DNA of 64,000 nt from Conchocele bisecta (Eukaryota > Mollusca > Bivalvia > Lucinida > Thyasiridae), in NCBI GenBank assembly GCA_029237695.1, contig CM055268.1, positions 52,289,131 to 52,353,130 of the forward strand, given 5' to 3'. Numbering within the stretch: the stretch's first letter is position 1; every line of letters begins with the position of its first letter. Positions 1-10,768 of this stretch are shown in pieces. A program made the position numbers and the translations under genes. Under the pieces are notes generated by a model that worked only from the letters and a program-made list of their open reading frames with translations, ran no database searches and was not told the DNA's origin.

Positions 1-180
1 ACAGATGTTATAAGACATTTACCCCAACGATAAGTTTATGAATGTGCTATATTTGTGACCTGGACCTTGGGGAAAGAGGTGGGGTGGGTCATGGATTTGC
101 TATAGCACGATAGAGTATCATCAGTTGAATGCATGTATGAAATAGCAAGGCGTTCCCTGTAAAGAAACAGAAGTTATAAC
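1..180 (+). repeat. Partial unit of the ~165-bp satellite family A
   Basis: The window opens inside one unit of the same repeat that fills 1775-4020 (shared words: ATTTACCCCAACG, GATTTGCTATAGCACGATAG, GAATGCATGTATGAAATA). It runs directly into a different repeat at about 181. The array is therefore cut by the window edge. Confidence 0.85.
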
Positions 181-1774
181 AAGAGGGACATGATGGCCCT
201 AATTCGCTTACCTGACTCCATGAACACCAGAGGAGAATGTGACATTGTCATATGTGTTTTAATAAAATTGTGCTATTTTTAGATGGCGGTCATCTTGGAT
301 TAAGCGATGACTCTCATTTTACCAAATCTGAAAATGCTTCACCCAAGGATGTTAACTTACTATGAAGTTTGGCCAGCATCGGCCATATGGTTCCTGAGAA
401 AAAGACGTTCAAAATCTTGAATAAATGGACCTTTTGGAGGCCATCATGGATGACATAATGATGCGATTCCAACAAATATTGCACCAGAGCAATCGCCTCA
501 TTGATACCTTCAATTTGATATATGACATGAGCATATTTGGTCAAAAATAAAATTTGACCCCACGGGCCACGCCCATATTTGACCCCGAGGTCACCATTTT
601 AACAACTTTGAAAGAGCATTCTACGTCGATCATTTCTACCAAGGTTCGTCGAAATCCGGAAGGCGGTTCATGAGAAGATTTTTTAAGAATTTGTGCTATT
701 TTCAGTCGGCGGCCATCTTGGATTAGCGACGACCTCCGTTTTAACAAATCTGAAAAGGTTTCATCCATGGACCATAACTGTCAAGTTTGGCCACCATGGG
801 CCAAGCGGTTCGTGTGAAGAAGAATTTTGAAATCTCTAATATTTAAAGAACAATCTTTTGACCTTTCGGCGGCATTCTTGGATGACATGACCATCCAATT
901 TCGACAAAAAATGCACCAGAGTGATCGCCTCGTTGATACCTTCGATTTGATATATGACATGACCATATTCGATCAAAAATTTGACCCCAATTTGATCCCA
1001 CGGGCCACGCCCATTTTTGACCCCGGGGTCACCATTTTAACAACTTTGAAAGAGCATTGTACATCGATCATTCCTACCAAGTTTCGTCGAAATCTGGCTG
1101 GCGGTTCATGATAAAAAGATTTTTTAAGAATTTATGCTATTTTTAGACGGCGGCCATCCTGGATTAGTGATGACCTCCATTTTAACAAATCTGAAAAGGC
1201 TTCACCCATGGACCATAACTTTTAAGTTTGGCTACCATGGGCCAAGCGGTTCATGTGAAGAAGAATTTTGAAATCTCTAATAAAATAACGACCTTTTGAC
1301 CTTTCGGCGGCCGTCTTGGATGACATAACCCTCCGATTTCGACAAGATGCACCACAGTGATCGCCTCGTTGATACCTTCGATTCGATATATGACATGACC
1401 ATATTTGGTCAAAAATAAAATTTGACCCCACGGGCCACGCCCATTTTTGTCCCCAGGGTCACCATTTTAACAACTTTGAAAGAGCATTGTACCTCGATCA
1501 TTCCTACCAAGTTTTGTCGAAATCCGGTTGGTGGTTCTTGAGAAGAAGATTTTTGAAGAATTTGTGCTATTTTTAGACGGCAGCCATCTTGGATTACGTA
1601 ATGACGTTATTTTAACAAGTTTGTAATCCCCCTACCAAAGGACCATGACCATAACGTTTGGTGACTATAGGCCCAATGGTTACCGAGGAGAAGACGCTTG
1701 AAAATATTCACGGACGACGACGACACATTGCGGTAACAATAGCTCACATGAGCTTCGCTCAGGTGAGCTAAAAA
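181..1774 (+). mobile_element. Non-autonomous TE with ~430-bp tandem units
   Basis: Starts with AAGAGGGACATGATGGCCCT and ends with a short hairpin containing GAGCTTCGCTCAGGTGAGC. The interior holds about three tandem units (roughly 311-740, 741-1180, 1181-1600), each with a GGCGGCCATCTTGGAT block, a GACATGACCATATT block and a CACGGGCCACGCCCATTTTTGA block. The same architecture recurs at 51658-57987. The open frames on both strands here (up to ~94 codons) follow the repeat periodicity and match nothing, so I do not call genes. No transposase is visible and the class is unknown. Confidence 0.7.
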
Positions 1775-4020
1775 GACATTTATTCCAACGTTAAGTTTAT
1801 GATGTTGATCTTGGGGAAAGAGGTGGGGGGGGGGGGCGGTCTTGGATTTGCTGTAGCACAATAGAGGATCATCAGATTAATGCATTTATGAAATATCAAA
1901 GCGTTCCCTGTAAAGAAACAGAAGTTACACAACATTTACCCCAACGTTAAGTTTATGAACATGCTAAGTTTGTGACCTTGACCTTGGGGTAAGGGGTGGG
2001 CGGTGGGTCATGGATTTACTATACCACAATAGAGTATCATCAGATGAATGCATGTATGAACTATCAAGGCGTTCCATAAAATGAAACAGGTGTTATAAGA
2101 CAATTACCCCAACGTTAAGTTTATGAATGTGCTAAGTTTGTGACCTTCACCTTGGGGAATGGGGTGGGAGGTGGGTCATGGATTTGCTATAGTACGATAG
2201 AGTATTATCAGATGAATACATGTATGAAATATGAAGGTATTCGCTGTAAATAAACAGAAGTTACACAACATTTACCCCAACGTTAAGTTTATGAACATGC
2301 TAGGTTTGTGACCTTGACCTTGGCGTAAGGGTTGGGTGGTGGGTCATCGATTTGCTACAGCATGATAGATGGTTATCTGAGGAATGCATGTATCAAATAT
2401 CAAGGCGTTACATGAAAGGAAACAGATGTTATAAGACATTTACCCCAACGTTAAGTTTACGAATGTGCTAATTTTGTGACCTTAGCCCTGTGGTAAGGGG
2501 TGGCGGTGGGTCATGGATTTGCTATAGCACGATAGAGTATCATCAGATGAATGCATGTATGAAATATAAAGGCGTTCCATGAAAGGAAACAAATGTTATG
2601 AGACATTTACCCCAATGTTAAGTTGATGAATGTGCTAAGTTTGTGACCTTGAACTTGGGAAAAGGGGTGCGGGGGGGGGGGGGGGTCATGGATTTGCTAT
2701 AGCACGATAGAGTATCATCAGATGAATGCATGTATGAAATAGCAAGGCGTTCCCTGTAAACAAACAGAAAACAGAAGTTATAACAATACATTTACTCCAA
2801 CGTTAAGCTTATGATGTTGATCTTGGGGAAAGGGGTGGGGGGGGGGGGGTCATGGATTTGCTGTAGCAGAATAGAGGATCACATGAATGCATGTATGAAA
2901 TATCAAAGTGTTCCCTGTAACGAAACAGAAGTTACACAACATTTACCCCAACGTTAAGTTTATAAACATGCTATTTTTGTGACCTTGACCTTAGGGTAAG
3001 GGTTGGGTGATGGGTTGTGGATTTGCTACAGCATGATAGAGGGTCATCTGAGGAATGCATTTATGAAAATCAAAGCGTTCCATGAAAGGAAACAAATGTT
3101 ATAAGACATTTATCCCAACGTTAAGTTTATGAATGTGCTGAATTTGTGACCTTGACCCTGGAGTAAGGGGTTGGGTGGTGGGTCATGGATTTGCTATAGC
3201 ACGATAGAGTATCATCAGATGAATGCATGTATGAAATATCAAGGCGTTTCATGAAAGGAAACAGATGTTATAAGACATTTACCCCAACGTTAAGTTTATG
3301 GATGTGCTATGTTTGTGACATTGACCTTGGGGAAAGGGGTGGGGGTGGGTCATGGATTTGCTATAGCACCGATAGAGTATCATCAGATGAATGCATGTAT
3401 GAAATAGCAAAGCGTTCCCTGCAAAGAAACGGAAGTTATAAAAAGACATTTACTCCAACGTTAAGTTTATGATGTTGATCTTGGGGAAAGAGGTGGGGCG
3501 GTGGTGGATTTGCTGTAGCACAATAGAGGATCATCAGATGAATGCATGTATGAAATATCAAAGCGTTCCCTGTAAAGAAACAGAAGTTACACAACATTTA
3601 CCCCAACGTTAAGTTTATGAACATGCTAAGTTTGTGACCTTGACCTTGGGGTAAGGGTTGGGTGGTGGGTTGTGGATTTGCTACAGCATGATAGAGGGTC
3701 ATCTGAGGAATGCATGTATGAAATATCAAGGCGTTCTATGAAAGGAAACAGATGTTATAAGAAATTTACCCCAACGTTAAGTTTATGAATGTGCTAAGTT
3801 TGTGACCTTGACCTTGGGGTAAGCGTTGGGTGGTGGGTCATGGGTTTGCTACAGCATGATAGAGGGTCATCTGAGGAATGCATGCATGAAATAACAAGGT
3901 GATCCATGAAAGGAAACAGAAGTTATAAGACATTTACCCCAACGTTAAGTTTGTGGACGCCGACGCTGACGACGCCGGGGCTATACCATAAGCTCTTCTG
4001 CACTTCGTGCAGGCGAGCTA
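1775..4020 (+). repeat. Satellite-like array A, ~14 units of ~165 bp
   Basis: About fourteen imperfect head-to-tail units, each beginning near TTTACCCCAACGTTAAG and carrying TGTGACCTTGACCTTGGGG, a G-rich stretch, a GATTTGCTATAGCA block and a GAATGCATGTATGAAATA block. Poly-G runs (about 1826 and 2669) vary between units. The array ends in GTGGACGCCGACGCTGACG followed by a hairpin with CTTCTGCACTTCGTGCAGGCG. The same terminus occurs at 22285-22330 and, inverted, at 46643-46710. A common boundary suggests the array moves as one element. Confidence 0.85.
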
Positions 4021-4130
4021 AAAACGTGTATAATACAAAACGATTTGAGTGATAAGTTTACATGTGCACAATTATAAACAGTATCCAGCAGACTATTTTA
4101 AACTAGAAATGTGGCCTATCGGCACACGAA
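4021..4130. other. Short spacer, nothing recognised
   Basis: AT-rich sequence between arrays A and B, with no coding frame and no repeat I could place. Confidence 0.5.
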
Positions 4131-5940
4131 TGCCCCCGCTGGCATCCAAAGAAAACGAGGCATATTGGATTATAAGCCATTTACCCGAGCGTTAAGGTTT
4201 TGAACGCACCAAGTCTGTGAGCTTGACCCTGGGCTTAGCTGGGGCGGGACGAATGTGGATTTGTCACAGGGCGGTAGAGGACCATTGAATCAATGCGTGT
4301 GTGAAATGTGAAGCAGATCCGAGCAAGGAAACAGAAATTACAAGCCATTTACCCGAGCGTTAAGATTTAAATCGCACCAAGTCTGTGACCTTGACCATGG
4401 GCTTAGCGGTGGCGGGACGAATGTGGATTTGTCACAGAGCAGTAGAGGACCATTGGAGCAATGCATATGTGAAGCAGATCTAAGCAAGGAAACATAAATT
4501 ATAAGCCATTTATTCGAGCGTTAAGGTTTCGAACGCACCTAGTCTGTGACCTTGACCCTGTGCTTAGCGGGGGCGGGACGAATGTGGATTTGTCACAGGA
4601 CGGTAGAGGACCATTGGAGCACTGTGTGTGTGAAATGTGAAGCAGATCCGAGTAAAGAAACAGAAATTATAAGCCATTTACCCGAGCGTTAAGGTTTCTA
4701 ACGCACCAAGTATGTGACCTTGAAGCTGGGCTTAGCGGGGAGGGACGAATGTGGATTTGTGACTGGAGCAATGTGTGTGTGAAATGCGAAGCAGATCCGA
4801 GCAAGGAAACAGAAATTATAAGCCATTTATTCGAGCGTTAAGGTTTCGAGGTTTCGAACGCATCAAGTATGTGACCTTGACCCTGGGCTTAGCGGGGGCG
4901 GGACGAATGTGGATTTGTCAAAGGGTGGTATAGGACCATTGGAGCAATGCGTGTGAGAAATGTGACGCAGATCCGAGCAAGGACACAGAAATTATAAGCC
5001 ATTTACCCAAGTGTTAAGGTTTCGAACGCACCAAGTCTGCGACCTTGACCCTGGGCTTAGCGGGGGCGGGACGAATGTGGATTTGTCACAGGGCGGTAGA
5101 GGACCATTGGAGCATTGCGTGTGTGAAATGTGAAGCAGAATCGAGCAAGAAAACAGAAATTATAAGGCATTTACTCCAGCGTTAAGGTTTCGAACGCACC
5201 AAGTCTGTGACCTTGACCATGGGCTTAGCGGGGGCGGGACGAATGTGGATTTGTCACAGGGTGGCAGAGGACCTTTGGAGCAATGCGTGTGTGAAATGTG
5301 AAGCAGATCCGAGCAAGGAAACAGAAATTATAAGGCATTTACCCAGCGTTAAGGTTTCGAACGCACCAAGTATGTGACCTTTACCCATGGGCTTAGCGGG
5401 GGCGGGACGAATGTGGATTTGACACAGGGTGGCAGAGGACCATTGGAGAAATGCGTGTGTGAAATGTGAAGCAGATCCGAGCAAGGAAACAGAAATTATA
5501 AGGCATTTACCCAGCGTTAAGGTTTCGAACGCACCAAGTCTGTGACCTTTACCCATGGGCTTAGCGGGGGCGGGACGAATGTGAATTTGTCACAGGGTGG
5601 CAGAGGACCATTGGAGAAATGCGTGTGTGAAATGTGAAGCAGATCCGAGCAAGGAAACAGAAATTATAAGGCATTTACCCAGCGTTAAGGTTTTGAACGC
5701 ACCAAGTCTGTGACCTTGACCCTGGGCTTAGCGGGGGCGGCACGAATGTGGATTCGTCACAGGTTGGCAGAGGACCATTGGAGCAATGCGTGTGTGAAAT
5801 GTGAAGCAGATCCGAGCAAGGAAACAGAAATTATAAGCCATTTACCCGAGCGTTAAGGTTTCGGGACGTACGTACGTACGTACGTACGTACGGACGCCGG
5901 TAACACTATATGACCCCTCACCATTCGGTGGCGGGGGCAT
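4131..5940 (+). repeat. Array B, ~11 units, (ACGT)n tail and 3' hairpin (pearl-like)
   Basis: About eleven units of 150-175 bp built on TTTACCCGAGCGTTAAGG, GTGACCTTGACCCTGGGC, GGCGGGACGAATGTGGATTT and GCAGATCCGAGCAAGGAAAC. The array closes at 5866-5890 with an ACGT microsatellite, then GGACGCC, then a hairpin (CCCCTCACCATTCGGTGGCG). Core tandem repeats of ~160 bp, a 4-bp microsatellite and a 3' hairpin match what is known of bivalve 'pearl' or Helitron-like non-autonomous elements. That assignment is inference; no Rep/helicase gene is present. Related arrays lie at 36290-37340 and 63660-64000. Confidence 0.8.
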
Positions 5941-6029
5941 AACAAAATACCTGGTAAAACTAACGGCCTATAAGGATTTGCAGACAAACTTATGCCAGAC
6001 TGTTACTCAGTTACTGTAAGTTGTGTTAG

Positions 6030-6990
6030 TGAATGGAGAAAAGTCAAATTGGACAGAATTTCATAGTGGAATACCACAAGGAAGTGTTTTAGGCCCAGTG
6101 CTATTTCTCATCTATGTAAACGATCTGCCAGAGGTAGTTGATGATCAAAATGTTTGCAGATGACACGAAACTATATGGCAAAGTAGATGGTATTGAAGGA
6201 TCAGCCACTATTCAATGAAGCCTAAATAACACATGCACATGGATGGACTCGTGGCAATTAGGAATAAACAACACAAAAAGTGTAAACAGTTACATATGGG
6301 GAACATTAACATAAACAAATACTATTTATCAGACAAAGACAGGAACGAATTTGAGTTATTCAAGTAGACCAAGAAAAATATTTGGGAGTAACTTTCGACT
6401 AAAAGCTGAAATTTAGCCATCATATTAACAACCAAATAACTAAAGCGAACAGAAATCTTGGTATCACATTCAGGAGCTTTACTTATCTAGACAAAACATA
6501 TTTTCTAGCACTATACAAGTCATTCGTAAGATCTCATCTAGGGTATGGATCATGTGTATGGTCTCCAATGTTCAAAAAAGATACAATTGCACTAGAAAAC
6601 GTCCAATGAAGAGCAACCAATGGTAGGAAATATATCAAATAAGTCTTATTCTGAATGACTAATAATCCTAGACTGCCATCACTAGAATACCGTCGACTTA
6701 GAGCAGGATATGGTACAGGTGTACACAATTCTGCATGACGTCGATCATGTAGATAAGCGCAAACTATTCAGTCGAGCTACTTACATGCCCACCAGAGGCA
6801 ATACATATAAGCTATTCAAGAAAAGAGCCCATCGAGTAGTAAACTCCACACCTTTAGCCACAGAGTAGTTGATGTCTGGAATGAGTTCCCAGATAGCATT
6901 GTCGCAGCACCAAATGAGTGTCCACACCTTTAATAGTCGCCTAAACAAATTCTGGCATACTTTCCCCTCAAAATTTGACCCTCAGTGTTA
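6030..6990 (+). pseudogene. Non-LTR retrotransposon reverse transcriptase relic (Jockey/CR1-like)
   Basis: Conceptual translation across several frames gives RT motifs in the right order: SGIPQGSVLGPVLFLIYVND near 6060-6125, then FADDTKLYGKV near 6150-6185 (the FADD catalytic motif), then a thumb region with NLGITFRSFTYLDKTYF, ALYKSFVRSHLGYGSCVWSP and LENVQ near 6450-6610. A C-terminal part follows to about 6960 (RRLRA, VVDVWNEFP). Frames are interrupted by stops and indels, and the endonuclease and 5' part are missing, so it is a 5'-truncated dead copy. A minus-strand relic of a similar family lies at 35180-36125. The LINE clade is judged from motif flavour only. Confidence 0.85.
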
Positions 6991-7570
6991 TTCATAAAAG
7001 CGGAAGTCATTAATGTAAAATAAAGTAATTTCTTGCAAATATTAAAAAATGTCAAAATAAAAGTTGAAACTTACAAGAGAAGAGACGACTTGACGTCAGT
7101 AAGTTCAGTTTATTATTAAATTTCATCAATTTTTCTCTCTCTCCCTCCCTCAATGAAATATCTGGTGTTGCCATATTTTTTTTATAAATTTAGAGATTCG
7201 CCGTTAGCCTGTCGGAGCATCGTCTTGCCACGTATGTTTGTCGTTTCAATGGTAATCCTCCACCATCAGAATAATTTACTATATCACTTCACCAAGTTGT
7301 GTGCACTTAACATGTATTTACAAATCCATCACACAACACTCAAAATTCTTAAAACAAGAAATGTATTACCGATTGATACCCTGTTGCCCCTCACCTTGTG
7401 CAAGAATGTAAGTTCGTTTTCTATGCAATCAGTCATTATTAATTCCCTACTACATAGTACCGAGTGACTTGTTTTTTCATTTAGATTGACTAATGCTGAT
7501 ATGTTTACAGTCCAAGATCAATAAGGTAATGCATGATTTTCAATAATATCAGGTATTTGGAGTTTTGGAA
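6991..7570. other. AT-rich stretch without identifiable feature
   Basis: Contains a pyrimidine run (TTTTTCTCTCTCTCCCTCCC near 7130) and a 104-codon open frame at 7153-7467 with low-complexity AT-driven composition and no recognisable motif. I see no gene here. Confidence 0.4.
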
Positions 7571-7574
7571 GTTC

Positions 7575-8400
7575 CGAGGGGAATTTTTCAATGTATCGGT
7601 CTCAATAGGAGTTTAGGGTTACACAATCTGCTACAAAATGCTGTCTCGTCTCTGGTGCGCTTTTACAAAGTTAACAATTGGGGTCCACGACATATTGGTT
7701 GAAAGCTGCCCGGTTTGATTGTAGGGATTGTACATTCCTGTTAAAGAGTTTTACTTTTACTTCGGCTGTGTGAATATCATAGATATTGTTTCTCACAGTT
7801 GAGAATATGTGGTGTGATTGTCCAACCTTCAGTTATTCAGCTGCGATATATCTCCAGGAGTCTTCAGTGTATTTCCCAATTTTCTGTTTGAGTATGGCTT
7901 TCCACTGCACCTTTGTGGGAGTGTCGTCAATCAATTCAAATGGGTTTGGTAGATCATACTTCTGGATGAGTAGCTTCCCTCTGGAATACCAGCGGTTATC
8001 ACCAAATTGTCTGCTAACCAATTGTCCGAAAGCAATTCCGTAGTCACCAGTGGATGTCTACGAGATACCATAAACACGTATTCTAGATCTGGGTAGGCCA
8101 CCAAATGGACATAACAGGGTTGGGTTTGCCAATCTATCTGGTACTGCTTGTACTCGTTTTAGACATTTCTGTTGAAACTGCTCTGGAGTAGTCACATCTC
8201 TCTTCCGTAGATCCTGCACGTCTAGGCCATATACATGTAACATTCTCAGAAGTACACATGTTGATAAGATGTATGCTTTTTGGTTCTGTCTTAGTCCATT
8301 TTTACTGCGGAATTCTGATCCCATTTGCGAGTAACAAGTTCTCCTCCACATATTGCAGATTGCTTGGGCATCAATTGTCTGGTTGAGGTTCCGACGGATA
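7575..8400 (-). pseudogene. C-terminal relic of a second non-LTR retrotransposon
   Basis: Reading the minus strand, 8351-8058 encodes a segment with LLRMLHVYGLDVQDLRKRD, EQFQQKCLKRVQAVPDR and PTLLCPFGGLPRSRIRVYG, the typical region after the RT thumb in mollusc LINE proteins. Positions 8021-7833 add DNRWYSRGKLLIQKYDLPNP. The end (about 7720-7575) translates to a zinc-knuckle-like segment, CxLCKSAPETRQHFVADC (C-x2-C...H-x4-C), interrupted by in-frame stops. The RT core itself is absent. It is a truncated non-functional copy on the strand opposite the relic at 6030-6990, and of a different family. Confidence 0.75.
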
Positions 8401-8800
8401 CTTAGATGTGTTGTGGAGGTTGACTGTTGAATGATTTCATTTGTATACCATATGAAGATGTTTCACGGACGAAGACACATGTTGAATGGTATGTTTTTCA
8501 GGGTTGCATGTTGGCCAGTAATGTTTTGCCCGATATATAATGTGTATGCTTCATGGACCATTGAGCACATTATGTGGCAATATTTACACTGTACTTAAAT
8601 TCTTAATGGAAGCGCACATTCAACGTACATGTATTGCGTTTATATCCCAATAATTCCAGCACAAAAATATTTACACAATTCCCTCACATTTGATTGGTCC
8701 GTAGCAAGTCTCTGTCCAAACTTTATATCCCAATAAACTCCCATGCCGAAGAAAACGGAAAATAAACACATTTTCTTGATTAATTTATTTCAAATGCTGG
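8401..8800. other. No recognised feature
   Basis: Unique-looking AT-rich sequence between a LINE relic and a hairpin; no coding frame or repeat could be supported. Confidence 0.4.
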
Positions 8801-8803
8801 AAT

Positions 8804-8964
8804 TATAAGGAATGAATGGCCTTTTTGTGGAATTTATCGGGGATATAAACTTGGAAAAGTCGCGGGAATACTGGACGAGGCCTTCTGGCCCTCGTCCAGT
8901 ATTCCCGCGACTTTTCCAAGTTTATACCCTGATAAATTCCACAAAAAGGCCATTCATTCCTATA
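8804..8964. repeat. Near-perfect ~75-bp-arm inverted repeat (hairpin MITE)
   Basis: Left arm TTATAAGGAATGAATGGCC...GGACGAGG and right arm CCTCGTCC...GGCCATTCATTCCTATAA pair almost completely with a loop of only a few bases near 8881-8889. Only a few mismatches or 1-nt indels are visible. There are no coding frames other than those forced by the palindrome. Such high arm identity suggests a young foldback insertion or recent gene conversion between the arms. Confidence 0.85.
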
Positions 8965-9724
8965 ATACATTACATTAGGCCAACATGACGGCACGCGATG
9001 TTGATTTGTTAAGTTTGTTTGACGTCATTCAAATATAAGACGTTCATCGTCGTTGTCAATAACGTCACTGTTCTATAGATGAATTGCGATAAAACGACGT
9101 ATAACATTTAAGATTCCTAATGTTAATGCCGTATTTGGAATTACATGTTGGAGAAACTCTTACAAACTTTTCGACGTAAATGTACACGGATGGACCGAAC
9201 CTCAAGAGCAACGCATTATGCCCCTTGCTATCGCATAGGGGGCATAATAAAACCATGGGTTTTCTGTATGAATAACATTTGGTCTGTTTAAAGTTTGCGA
9301 AGAGTCCTTCGGTCCGACCAAATGTTTTTCATACTACAGTAAATGCAGCACATGGTTTTACTCCTTAAATATATAATACAGCCCAATAGGTGTGGTCGAG
9401 TGAAAATTGCTGAATGACTTATAAAATAGGTTACAGAACAGAAAGAAATCAAAATATCGAGTGTCATATGTGTTTGTCACATGTGGAGGCGATATATATA
9501 GATTAGCCTGGGCGACATCCATTAACATGACCTAACCCCGGATGTCAGTGTTGAGTTTATTGTTTCTAATCTAAAACTGACGGATCTCAACTACCGGTAC
9601 TAGATTTTAGCATGAGCTTTGAAAGTTTTATAGGAATCTTTCCCCAAGCATGGTGTAGAAACTGGTTCCAACCAGTTGCCCATTTGAATTGACGTTGTTA
9701 AACACCATTCAATCACTATGCATA
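8965..9724. other. Mostly featureless; one small palindrome
   Basis: Only a small inverted repeat around 9222-9251 (ATTATGCCCC ... GGGGGCATAAT) stands out. Open frames of ~62 codons are not supported. Confidence 0.4.
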
Positions 9725-10385
9725 CAGGGTGGCCCAAAAACACTGCAACACTTTTTCTAGCCCACTTATATTTGATACACTGTTTCAATCATAATCAATT
9801 TTGGTATACATATTGGTAAATATCCGCGTTATCTGAAGAATACTTTAATATTTTTTACTGCTCATTGGCACATTTTTATGTCATTCTCAGTGAAGTCAGT
9901 AGGTCATACTCTGGAATTTCCATGACGTGAAACAGTTGAAAAACCGTACCATATTCAATATTTTCATTGAAATAGTAAAATAAATGATATACTGAACGAA
10001 ATGCATAAACAAATGCTATCTACAACCATAATGCCCTTAACAAATTATTGGGTGGGAAATGTGTTAAATGTTAACATATTCTCCACACGCGTTGACGGGT
10101 AACTGAATTTATTTTTTTAGCAAAATGGGGGCAAACTTGCAGCATACAAGGTCTAATTAAACGGTGAATGCATGTCTATATTTGTATTATATTTGAATTT
10201 TTGCAACAGGAAAATTGTATCATTTTAAAGACTTTTTTTCGATTTCGACCCAGAGACAAAACAAATGTAAAGTCCATATGGCAAATGTAATAACCAATAC
10301 CGAAGTCAAAATTGTGAAGTTTAAAAGATCATATATGGAGATAAATGTGTTTAAAATGTGTGCCAAGTTTTTTTGGGCCACCCTG
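9725..10385. mobile_element. Mariner-like non-autonomous element, TA target duplication
   Basis: The 661-bp segment starts CAGGGTGGCCCAAAAAC and ends TTTTTTTGGGCCACCCTG, giving inverted termini of about 17 bp. It is flanked by TA on both sides (9723-9724 and 10386-10387). Terminus and target duplication fit the Tc1/mariner superfamily. No transposase reading frame is recognisable inside, so it is a MITE or a strongly deleted copy. It lies ~300 bp downstream of the ClpP copy 1 stop codon. Confidence 0.85.
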
Positions 10386-10387
10386 TA

Positions 10388-10545
10388 TATGTGGCTATGA
10401 CTGGAAAAACAGGACTTATGGGTATTGTGACCAGTGTAGAACCAGATCAGCCAGTGTATTCGCAGTCTGATCAGGATCTGCATTGTACACCATTCCATCA
10501 CAGGTGGAAGACTGTGACACAAACAAATGGGCATTAAAAACAATC
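10388..10545. repeat. Interspersed 'GACCAGTGTAGA..GATCAG' repeat
   Basis: Carries GTGACCAGTGTAGAACCAGA and GTCTGATCAGGATCTGCATT. Related copies, often degraded, occur near 14690-14930, 19250-19470, 46370-46600, 49625-49735, 50285-50620, 61735-61980 and around 62000-62510. The flanking mention of 'gtggctatgactgg' is also shared, suggesting a dispersed SINE- or MITE-like family. Confidence 0.65.
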
Positions 10546-10676
10546 TGTTACCTCACCCTTATCTCCAATCACCATCACTTTGGATGTACAAAATAACTAA
10601 TTTCCCAATGTGTGCATTGAAAATGAAATGACACGGTTAAACAACAAAACTGGAAGTAACAAGAAATAAAACAATT

Positions 10677-10768
10677 TTATTTTGGTTCAGGCTCTATAAT
10701 TTCGTCGATGATTCCAAATTCCTTGGCTTCCTGCGGACTCATGAATTTGTCGCGCTCCATACTGTCCT
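10677..10768 (-). CDS. CLPP: CLPP copy 1, exon 5 (last)
   Basis: Encodes the end of the protein including Asp188 in [20 protein letters not shown] and the C-terminus EIIEPEPK, followed by TAA at 10677-10679. The acceptor is TTTCAG at 10774-10769. The AATAAA-like word AAAATAAAA overlaps the stop codon and is conserved in copy 2. The C-terminal tail after the last helix is very short compared with human CLPP. Confidence 0.93.

Noticed and set aside
5254..5556. 100-codon frame with duplicated MGKGH(R/I)LGAFETLTLGK
   Set aside because: Pure reading of array B units; period equals the satellite unit.
1775..5940. Regular direct repeats that could be taken for a CRISPR array
   Set aside because: Units are ~165 bp, diverged over their whole length, without short conserved repeats alternating with unique spacers, and the DNA is clearly eukaryotic.
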